Shown here piece after piece: positions 24,146 through 30,960 of a DNA stretch of 64,000 nucleotides. Position numbers and translations under genes: made by a program. The stretch's first letter is position 1; every line of letters begins with the position of its first letter. The notes beneath the pieces are model-generated. The model ran no database searches and had not been told where the DNA came from. It saw nothing but the letters and a program-made list of their open reading frames with translations. Source of the DNA: CADEDH01 sp039201605 (lineage in GTDB: Bacteria; Actinomycetota; Acidimicrobiia; Acidimicrobiales; SZUA-35); assembly GCA_039201605.1 (NCBI GenBank), contig JBCCRO010000025.1, positions 1-64,000 on the forward strand, in the 5' to 3' direction.

Positions 24146-25609
24146 GTGATCAAGCTGCCGGCCGACGCTCTCGTCGTGCTCGCCGGGCCCTCGGGGGCGG
24201 GCAAGAGCACCTGGGCCGCCCGCTGGTTCCGACCCTCGCAGGTGGTGGGATCGGACCGGTTGCGGGCGGTGGTCGGGGAGCACGAGCACGACCTGCGAGC
24301 CAGCGCCGCCGCCTTCGACGTGCTCGACTCGATCGTCGAGCACCGCCTGTCCCGCGGGCTCCTGACCGTGGTCGACACGCTGGGGATGGACGCCGATCGT
24401 CGCCGGGCGTGGCTGGAGGTGGCGGGCCGCCATCGTCGTGCGACCTTCCTCGTCGCCTTCGACGAGGAGGCCAAGGTCTACCGCAGTCGCAACAAGGGCC
24501 GCCCCGACCCGGTGCCGGCCAAGGTGCACCGGGCCCAGCTCGAACAGTGGGAGGCGGCCCGTCCGACCATCGGCGACGGCTTCGACCGCATCGAGGTGGC
24601 CGGCCCGGTCGTGGTGCTCCCCGGAGCTTTCCTCGGACTCGACCCGGGCGAGGGACCCCGACCCCGCCTCGCCTTCGAGCTGCTGGTGTCGTCGTTCCCC
24701 TCGTCCGACGGGCCGCCGATCGCCGAGCACCTGGCCTCGGTCGCGGCCGAGGCCGAACAGGCGGGCTTCGGGGCGATCTGGTTGATGGACCACTACCTGC
24801 AGATCCCCCAGGTGGGGCGGGAGTGGGACCCGATGATCGAGCCCTACACCACGCTCGGCTATCTGGCCGCTCTGACCGGCCGGGTGGAGTTGGGGAGCCT
24901 GGTCTCGGCCGTCACCCACCGCTCCATCGGCCACCTGGCGGCCTCGGTGGCCACCCTCGACGTGGTCTCCGGCGGCCGGGCCCGGTGCGGCATCGGCCTC
25001 GGGTGGTGGGAGCGGGAGCATCGGGCCTACGGCCACCGCTTCCCCGCCACCGCCGAGCGCTACGACCTGCTGGAGGATGCCCTGGAGGCCCTGCCGCTCT
25101 ATTGGGGGCCGGGCGCCCCCGCCTACGAGGGGCGACGCTTCAGCACCCCGGAGACCATCTGCTACCCGCGACCGGTCCGGCCCCGGGTGCCGATCCTGGT
25201 CGGCGGGTCCGGGCCCCGGCGCACGCTGGCCCTCGCCGCCCGCCACGCCGACGCCTGCAACCTGTTCGGTGGGCCCGACCAGGTCGCGAGCCTGGTCGCC
25301 GCCCTTCGGGGGCACTGCGGCGAGGCGGGCCGGGATCCGGACGAGGTCGAGGTCACCCACCTGAGCCCGATCCTGTCGGCCCCCGATCCCGACGCCCTCC
25401 AGGACCGACTGGCGGAGATCGCCCCCGATCGCTCCTCGCCCGAGGCGGTGGCCCAGCGGCTGACGGCGGCCCCCGTCGAGCAGCACATCGAACGCTTCAC
25501 CGCCCTGGCCGCCGCCGGTGTGCAGACTGTGATCATCAGCCCGGCCGACGTCACCCACCCGGGGGCGGTGGCCGACCTGGCCCCGATCGTCGACGCCTTC
25601 CGGCCCTGA
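24146..25609 (+). CDS. Fusion of P-loop kinase domain and LLM-class F420-dependent oxidoreductase
   Basis: The 487-residue protein has two parts. Residues 1-165 form a P-loop NTPase of the AAA_33 / polynucleotide-kinase-like type: Walker A is GPSGAGKST (14-22), followed by GSDRLR, VVDTLGMDADRRR and a lid-like segment RSRNKGRPDP. Residues from about 170 form a luciferase-like (LLM) TIM barrel: FGAIWLMDHYLQIP, GLGWWEREHRAYG, PRVPILVGGSGPRRTL. This is the F420-dependent oxidoreductase group. Both halves look complete. The start is GTG 24146 behind a -10 hexamer. What the two activities do together is unknown. A sequencing join is unlikely because the frame is continuous and codon use is even. 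Confidence 0.85.
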   Translation: MIKLPADALVVLAGPSGAGKSTWAARWFRPSQVVGSDRLRAVVGEHEHDLRASAAAFDVLDSIVEHRLSRGLLTVVDTLGMDADRRRAWLEVAGRHRRATFLVAFDEEAKVYRSRNKGRPDPVPAKVHRAQLEQWEAARPTIGDGFDRIEVAGPVVVLPGAFLGLDPGEGPRPRLAFELLVSSFPSSDGPPIAEHLASVAAEAEQAGFGAIWLMDHYLQIPQVGREWDPMIEPYTTLGYLAALTGRVELGSLVSAVTHRSIGHLAASVATLDVVSGGRARCGIGLGWWEREHRAYGHRFPATAERYDLLEDALEALPLYWGPGAPAYEGRRFSTPETICYPRPVRPRVPILVGGSGPRRTLALAARHADACNLFGGPDQVASLVAALRGHCGEAGRDPDEVEVTHLSPILSAPDPDALQDRLAEIAPDRSSPEAVAQRLTAAPVEQHIERFTALAAAGVQTVIISPADVTHPGAVADLAPIVDAFRP

Positions 25610-25633
25610 GCGCCACCGCCCGCCGAGGGCGTC

Positions 25634-26851
25634 CTAGGGGCGGATCGCCCGCAGGTGATCGTTGAGGAACACGCCGTCGGGGTCGACGCCGTCGCGCACC
25701 GCCCACCACCGGTCCCACGCCGGATGGCGGGCCGCCAGCTCGTCGCCGCCCAGGTAGTGGACCTTGCCCCAGTGGGGACGCCCGCCGAAGGCGGCGAACA
25801 CCGCCTCCGCCGCCTCGTACATCCGGCGCTCGTCGTCGCCCACCGGTAGGTGGAGCGAGATCGTCACCGTCGGCCGCTCGTAGGCGGTCGACAACCATAC
25901 GTCGTCGGCGGCCAGCGTCCGGTACTCCACCGGCCAGTCCATCGCCGGGAAGTCGGTGGCCAGCAGCTCCCGGATGGCGTCGAGGCAGGCCGGCCCGTCG
26001 GCCAGGGAGACGCTGTATTCCATCTCCGTGTGGGGCCAGGTGCGATGGTTGGGCAGCACCTCGTAGCTCCAGGCCACCCGCCGACCCTCGGACGCCAGCG
26101 GGTACACGGGCTCGTCGTCGGTCTCGTCGATCCGTTTGAGGATCACCCGATCCGACACCGGGTACCAGAAGAACTCGGCGTGTCGGGCGCTGTTACCCAG
26201 GTGGTCGAGGTCGGCCCGCATCTCGTCGAAGGTCACCACCTCGGCCCGCTCCCGCAGCCGGTGGGCGGGGCGGACCGAGAGCCGCAGCTCGGTCACGATC
26301 CCCAGGGCGCCCAGATTGAGCCGGGCCGCCCGCCACAGATCGGGCTCGGTGTCGGCCGAGCAGTCGACGAGGTCGCCACCGGCGGTGGCCAGGCGGGCGC
26401 CGACCACGGCCGAGGAGAAGTTGCCGAGCGTGACCCCCGTGCCATGGGTGCCGGTGGCCACCGCCCCGCCCAGGAGCTGCCGGTCGATGTCGCCCTGATT
26501 GCGCAGGGACAGGCCGTGGCGGTGGAGGGCCGGCCCGATGGCGTGGATCGGGGTGCCGGCGGCGATCGATGCCTCGTGCCGCTCGACGTCGACGTCGAGC
26601 ACGCCCGAGAGGGCGGACACGTCGACCACGGTCCGGTTCGGCACGAGGGGGGCGTGGCTGTGACCGGCGCCCGCCACCCGCACCGTCATCCCGTCGCCGG
26701 CGGCCCGAGCCGCCACAGCGGCGGCATCGGCTTGGGTGCGGACGTGCACCAGTCGACCCTCGGGCACCGTCAGCCGGCCGGACCAATTGGTCCAGACCGC
26801 GGGCTCGGCGCCGTCCCGGGCCTGCGGTTCCTCTGCCGTCTCCTCCGACAT
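25634..26851 (-). CDS. FAD-linked sugar-lactone oxidase (D-arabinono-1,4-lactone oxidase family)
   Basis: The 405-residue protein has an N-terminal FAD-binding domain of the VAO type (VRVAGAGHSHAPLVPN, then LLGGAVATGTHGTG near residues 125-140). The C-terminal ALO domain ends with HWGKVHYL and GVFLNDHLRAI, the signature of L-gulono/D-arabinono-lactone oxidases. These enzymes oxidise aldonolactones or alditols with oxygen or another acceptor. The histidine that commonly carries covalent FAD in the family lies in the GAGHSH region. I start at ATG 26851; GTG 26854 is an alternative. It converges with the fusion gene. Confidence 0.87.
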   Translation of the reverse strand: MSEETAEEPQARDGAEPAVWTNWSGRLTVPEGRLVHVRTQADAAAVAARAAGDGMTVRVAGAGHSHAPLVPNRTVVDVSALSGVLDVDVERHEASIAAGTPIHAIGPALHRHGLSLRNQGDIDRQLLGGAVATGTHGTGVTLGNFSSAVVGARLATAGGDLVDCSADTEPDLWRAARLNLGALGIVTELRLSVRPAHRLRERAEVVTFDEMRADLDHLGNSARHAEFFWYPVSDRVILKRIDETDDEPVYPLASEGRRVAWSYEVLPNHRTWPHTEMEYSVSLADGPACLDAIRELLATDFPAMDWPVEYRTLAADDVWLSTAYERPTVTISLHLPVGDDERRMYEAAEAVFAAFGGRPHWGKVHYLGGDELAARHPAWDRWWAVRDGVDPDGVFLNDHLRAIRP

Positions 26852-26956
26852 CACACCCCTGTCGGGGCTGTTCGGGGCCCCATCCCCTAGTCGACCCCCG
26901 GTGGAGTGGGGGAGGCCCCGATGTTGGATCAGGGCCCGGGCCTCAAGCTAATCCCC

Positions 26957-27169
26957 ATGACCGCACTGATCTCGCCCCACCACATCCCCGCCGCCCCCTC
27001 GCCCGCCCCGGTCGACGCCGTGATCGCTCCTCTCAGCGTCGACCGGGGGTGGCACCCGGACCCCACCCGGGAGCACGAACTCCGCTTCCACGACGGTCAG
27101 GCCTGGACCGACCACGTCACCCACCTCGGCCCCGTCCCCTGCCGAGGCTGCAACACCGGTCGCAACTGA
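26957..27169 (+). CDS. Small DUF2510-domain protein
   Basis: The 70-residue protein consists of a short Pro/Ala-rich N-terminus and a DUF2510 motif (GWHPDPTREHELRFHDGQAWTDHV), a small Trp/Gly domain common in actinobacteria, often at the ends of membrane proteins. Here it stands alone with a C-terminal CRGC pair. The function is unknown. ATG 26957 follows a hexamer CAAGCT by eight bases. An alternative start at 26921 has a strong GGGGGAGG ribosome binding site, which would add 12 residues. A stable hairpin follows at 27185. Confidence 0.7.
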   Translation: MTALISPHHIPAAPSPAPVDAVIAPLSVDRGWHPDPTREHELRFHDGQAWTDHVTHLGPVPCRGCNTGRN

Positions 27170-27184
27170 GCTCGCCGCCCACGG

Positions 27185-27226
27185 CGGTCCGCATCGGGGC
27201 CTTGCTCCTCCCCGAGTTCCGGACCG
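27185..27226 (+). terminator. Hairpin after DUF2510 gene
   Basis: CGGTCCG (27185-27191) pairs with CGGACCG (27220-27226), and inside it CGGGG (27195-27199) pairs with CCCCG (27210-27214). There is no U-tract. It probably ends transcription of the small gene before the Ldh-family gene. Confidence 0.5.
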
Positions 27227-27348
27227 CTGTGGGCCGTGCCACCACTCGCCACCGGCGAAGGATCGGTGGCCGGGAACGGCGCCAGGGATCGGCTCGCGGT
27301 CAAGCCGGTCTCTGGCGCTTTGCGCGTGCGGACTGCAACACTCGGCGG

Positions 27349-28422
27349 GTGCCTGAGATCACCTTCCAGCCCCAGCAGCTCCGTCGATACGTCACCGAGG
27401 TCTGCGCCGCCCTCGGCAGCGAGGGACGGGAGGCCGAGCTGGTGGCCGACCAGTTGGTGGGGGCCAACCTCGCCGGTCACGATTCCCACGGGGTCGGGAT
27501 GATGCCCGCCTACGTGCGGGGGGTGCTGGCCGAGCAGCTGTTCTGCAACCGGCACGCCACCGTGGCCCGCGACGGCGACGCCGTCCTGGTGGTGGAGGGC
27601 AACCGGGCCTTCGGTCAGGTCGCCGGCTACGAGGCCACCGAGCTCGCCATCGAGCGGGCCCGTCGCACCGGGGTGGCCCTGGTCGCCCTGCGCAACAGCT
27701 TCCACATCGGTCGCATCGGTCACTGGGGCGAGCAGTGTGCGGCGGCCGGCATGGTGTCGCTCCACTTCGTCAACGTCGCCGGTCACCCGCCGGTGGTCGC
27801 CCCCTACGGCGGCTCGGACGGCCGCTTCACCACCAACCCGGTCTGCATCGCCATCCCCGCCGCCGGGGGGCGACCACCCGTGCTGTTGGACATGGCCACC
27901 AGCGTGATCGCCCTGGGCAAGGTCCGGGTGGCGCGCAACAAGGGGGAGCAGGTGGCGGAGCGAGCCCTGTTGGCCGCCGACGGTCAGGGCACCACCGACC
28001 CCGAGGTGATGTTCAGCCGACCTCAGGGCGCCATCATGGCCTTTGGCGACCACAAGGGTTCGGGGCTGGCCATCATGTGCGAGCTGCTCGGTGCGGCGTT
28101 GAGCGGTGGCGACACCACCGCTCCCCACCACGCCCGCGACGGGTCGGTGCTGAACTCGATGCTGTCGATCGTGATCGACCCCGGCGCCGTGACCTCCCAC
28201 GACGCCCTCATCGCCGAGGCCGAAGCCTTCTGCGACCACGTGAAGGCGTCCCCGGTGCGACCGGGATTCGACGAGGTGCTGCTGCCGGGCGAGCCCGAGG
28301 CCCGCTCCCGCGCCGCCCGAGCCGAGGGCATCCCGGTCGACGACGGCACCGTGGCCGAACTGCGGTTGGCGGCCGAGGAGGCGGGTCTGGCCGCCGATCG
28401 GGTGGCGGCGCTACTCGGCTGA
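27349..28422 (+). CDS. Malate/L-lactate dehydrogenase-family (Ldh) oxidoreductase
   Basis: The 357-residue protein is of the type II malate/L-lactate dehydrogenase family (YlbC/ComC type), which reduces 2-oxoacids with NAD(P)H and is unrelated to Rossmann-fold LDH. Recognisable parts are NLAGHDSHGVGMMP (about 44-57), the catalytic-His region RNSFHIGRIGHWGEQCAAAGM, a cofactor-binding MATSVIALGKVRVARNKG, and the family's FGDHKGSGLAIMCELL. It begins at GTG 27349. The longer upstream frame is not coding. Its stop lies nine bases from the stop of convergent hisC. Substrate candidates are malate, ureidoglycolate or sulfolactate. Confidence 0.88.
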   Translation: MPEITFQPQQLRRYVTEVCAALGSEGREAELVADQLVGANLAGHDSHGVGMMPAYVRGVLAEQLFCNRHATVARDGDAVLVVEGNRAFGQVAGYEATELAIERARRTGVALVALRNSFHIGRIGHWGEQCAAAGMVSLHFVNVAGHPPVVAPYGGSDGRFTTNPVCIAIPAAGGRPPVLLDMATSVIALGKVRVARNKGEQVAERALLAADGQGTTDPEVMFSRPQGAIMAFGDHKGSGLAIMCELLGAALSGGDTTAPHHARDGSVLNSMLSIVIDPGAVTSHDALIAEAEAFCDHVKASPVRPGFDEVLLPGEPEARSRAARAEGIPVDDGTVAELRLAAEEAGLAADRVAALLG

Positions 28423-28431
28423 TCCGGGAGG

Positions 28432-29514
28432 TCAGGTCCAGACGTTGTCGAAGGCGGCGAGGAGTCGGTTGTTCTCCACCTCGGTGCTGACCGTCACCCG
28501 GATGCCGGTGCCGGCGAAGGGGCGGGTGACCACGCCCTGGCGCTCCAGCCCGAGGTACACCTCGTCGGTGCGCTCGCCCAGGGGGAGGAACACGAAGTTG
28601 GCCTGGGCGTCGGGAAGCTTGAGGCCCCGGTCGGTGAACGCCTCGACCAGCCGGGCCCGCTCAGCCAGGAGGGCGTCGATCCGGGGCTGGATGTCGTCCG
28701 CCGCTTCGATGGCCGCGATCGCCGCCACCTGGGCCAGGAGGTTGTTGGTGAAGGGCAGCAGGAGCTTGTCGACCGTCACGATCAGCTCGGGCTCGGCCAC
28801 CATGTACCCGGTGCGGAGCCCGGCCAGACCGTAGGCCTTGGAGAAGGTCCGCGACACCACCACGTTGTCGTGGTGGGGGAGCAGATCGTGGACCGGGTCG
28901 CCGAGGGCGGGGTCGGTGAACTCGCGGTAGGCCTCGTCGACGAGCACGATCACGTCGTCGGGTATGCGGCCCACGAGTTCGGCGATGGCGGCGGTGGACA
29001 CGGCGGTGCCGGTCGGGTTGTTGGGTGTTGCCAGCAACACGAGCTTGGTCTTGGGGGTGACGGCGTCGGCCACGGCGTCGAGGTCGAAGGCATGCTCGGC
29101 CGTCAGGGGCACGGTGACCGGCACGCCGCCCATCGTGGTCACGCTGATCGGGTAGGCCTCGAACGACAGCCAGGGGTACACCACCTCGTCGCCGGGGTCG
29201 ACGAAGGCCATGCACAGCTGCCGGAGCAGGCCGACCGAGCCGCACCCGGCGGTGACCTGGGTCGACTCCACCCCGATCCAGCGGGCGATGGCGGCCCGCA
29301 GATCGAGGGCCAGGTGGTCGGGATAGCGGTTGACCCCGGCGGCGGCCTCGGCGATGGCGGCCACCACGGCGGGGACCGGCTCGTAGGGGTTTTCGTTCGA
29401 CGCCAGCTTGATGGCGTCGCTGATGCCGTGCTCCTCCTCGGCCTGCTCCGCCGCCTTGCCGGGCCGGTAGGCGGGGAGAGACTCCACCGACGGACGCACT
29501 CGAGGTGTCGACAT
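28432..29514 (-). CDS. hisC: Histidinol-phosphate aminotransferase family
   Basis: The 360-residue fold-type I PLP aminotransferase has KLASNENPYEP at residues 36-46, YPD at the substrate side, ATPNNPTGT, the PLP-lysine motif SRTFSKAYGLAGLRTGY, and C-terminal GTGIRVTVST. The length is normal for HisC, which converts imidazole-acetol phosphate to histidinol phosphate. No other his gene lies nearby. Related enzymes (Pat, which handles phenylalanine) share all these motifs, so substrate choice is uncertain. ATG 29514 is preferred over GTG 29517. A -10-like TAGGTT lies about 43 bases upstream on the minus strand. Confidence 0.85.
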   Translation of the reverse strand: MSTPRVRPSVESLPAYRPGKAAEQAEEEHGISDAIKLASNENPYEPVPAVVAAIAEAAAGVNRYPDHLALDLRAAIARWIGVESTQVTAGCGSVGLLRQLCMAFVDPGDEVVYPWLSFEAYPISVTTMGGVPVTVPLTAEHAFDLDAVADAVTPKTKLVLLATPNNPTGTAVSTAAIAELVGRIPDDVIVLVDEAYREFTDPALGDPVHDLLPHHDNVVVSRTFSKAYGLAGLRTGYMVAEPELIVTVDKLLLPFTNNLLAQVAAIAAIEAADDIQPRIDALLAERARLVEAFTDRGLKLPDAQANFVFLPLGERTDEVYLGLERQGVVTRPFAGTGIRVTVSTEVENNRLLAAFDNVWT

Positions 29515-29601
29515 CACTGCTCATTTCTCTCTGGGGCCGCTTTCGTGACCGGACCCAACCTAGAGCAAGCGACCTCGGCTGCGTCCCGTCATGGTCGGCC
29601 C

Positions 29602-29637
29602 TTGACCTATGCATACCTGGTATGCATACTGAGTATG
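29602..29637 (+). promoter_or_regulatory. PadR-operon promoter with overlapping palindromic operator
   Basis: TTGACC (29602-29607) and CATACT (29625-29630) are separated by 17 bases. Between and over them lies a palindrome at 29608-29628: ATGCATACC and GGTATGCAT around a single central base. Transcription would start at about 29637, which is the GTG start codon of padR. Such an operator between -35 and -10 would let the PadR protein block its own operon. Confidence 0.75.
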
Positions 29638-30206
29638 TGATCCGTGGAGCGCTCCTGGCCCTGCTGAACGATCGGGCGAAATACGGCTACCAGTTGAAGA
29701 GCGAGTTCGAGGCCTCCACCGGGTCAGCCTGGGCGCTGAACATCGGGCAGGTCTACAGCACCCTCAAGCGGATGGAGCGGGATGGCGTCGTGCTCGGCCT
29801 GGGGCAGGACGAGGAGGGCCGCCCTCGCTACCAGCTCACCGCCGAGGGACGGGAGGAATTGGCCGGCTGGCTCAGCGCCGCCGTCGAGCGGTCGGTGTCG
29901 AGCCGAGACGAGGTGACGATGAAGGTGTTGATGGCGGCGGCCACCGGAGCCGGTGATCCGACGCTGTGCATCGCCGTACAGCGGGAGGTTTCGATGCAGA
30001 CGCTGCAGACGGCGACCGTGGCCCGGGACACGGCGACGTCCCTCGCCGATCGGCTGCATCTGGAACGGCTGATCGTGAGCTGTACGGCCGAGCTGCGCTG
30101 GCTCGACATCGCCGAGGAGGCACTGGCCGGCGGGCGCACCCCGGCGCCCGGTGAGGTCGGCGACACGACGACAACCACTCTTCGAACGGAGGATCTCCAT
30201 GGCTGA
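29637..30206 (+). CDS. PadR-family transcriptional regulator
   Basis: The 189-residue repressor has the PadR winged helix at residues 1-85 (RGALLALLNDRAKYGYQLKSEFEAS, VYSTLKRMERDGVV, RYQLTAEGREEL). A C-terminal helical region follows that usually forms the dimer and ligand pocket (Vir_act_alpha_C type). I start at GTG 29637 because the promoter predicts a leaderless message there. ATG 29622 would overlap the operator and -10 element. It is first in an operon with an ABC ATPase and a large permease. It probably represses the operon until a toxic compound binds. Confidence 0.87.
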   Translation: MIRGALLALLNDRAKYGYQLKSEFEASTGSAWALNIGQVYSTLKRMERDGVVLGLGQDEEGRPRYQLTAEGREELAGWLSAAVERSVSSRDEVTMKVLMAAATGAGDPTLCIAVQREVSMQTLQTATVARDTATSLADRLHLERLIVSCTAELRWLDIAEEALAGGRTPAPGEVGDTTTTTLRTEDLHG

Positions 30207-30960
30207 GGGCGACAGCGGCGAGGCCGCCGGATCACAGGTGGACGGACCGGTCCTCCGGATGGTCGGCGTCGTGCAGGAGTATCGAGACGGCGGCCGGGTT
30301 ATCCGCGCCCTCGACGGTATCGATCTCACCGTGGCGGCGGGTGAGATGGTGGCCGTCACGGGCCGAAGCGGATCGGGCAAGTCCACGTTGCTCAACCTGG
30401 CCGGCGGGCTGGAGGAGCCGACCGCCGGGCGTATCTGGGTCGACGGCGAAGCGGTCGATGCCATGACGAGAACCGGGCGGGCGGAGCTGCGACGGCGTCG
30501 GGTCGGCTTCGTGTTCCAGAGCCTCAATCTCGTGCCGTCGCTCACCGCCTCCGAGAACGTCGCCCTGCCGCTGGAGTTCGATCGGGTCGGACCCAAGCCG
30601 GCTCGGACCGCCGCCCGCCAGGCACTGGAGCGGATCGGGGCATCCGAATTGGCCGATCGATTCCCGGACCAACTGTCCGGAGGTGAGCGGCAGCGGGTGG
30701 CGATCGCCCGCGCCGTCGTCGGCCGACGTCGACTCGTGTTGGCCGACGAGCCCACCGGGGCCCTCGACGAGATGACGGGCCGCCAGGTGCTGCGGCTTCT
30801 GGCCGATCTGGCCGACGGAGGCGCCGCAGTGGTGCTCGTCACCCACGACGTCGAGCTGGCGGCTGCCGCAGACCGGGTGATCCGCCTGCGGGACGGTGCG
30901 GTGGACCAGATCACCGAACGCCCGTCGGCCCCCGCTTCGGTGGCCGAGTTGCTGCGATGA
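30199..30960 (+). CDS. ABC transporter ATP-binding protein (LolD/MacB type)
   Basis: The 253-residue ATPase has Walker A GRSGSGKST (about 54-62), a Q-loop in FVFQSLNLVPSLTASENV, the signature LSGGERQRVAIARA, Walker B RLVLADEPTGALD and the H-loop VLVTHD. The MacB/LolD-type Q-loop and DEPTGALD fit partners of FtsX-like permeases. GGAGGA sits six bases before ATG 30199. The gene overlaps padR by eight bases and the permease gene by four (ATGA). It powers a mechanotransmission-type exporter with the next gene product. Confidence 0.92.
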   Translation: MAEGDSGEAAGSQVDGPVLRMVGVVQEYRDGGRVIRALDGIDLTVAAGEMVAVTGRSGSGKSTLLNLAGGLEEPTAGRIWVDGEAVDAMTRTGRAELRRRRVGFVFQSLNLVPSLTASENVALPLEFDRVGPKPARTAARQALERIGASELADRFPDQLSGGERQRVAIARAVVGRRRLVLADEPTGALDEMTGRQVLRLLADLADGGAAVVLVTHDVELAAAADRVIRLRDGAVDQITERPSAPASVAELLR

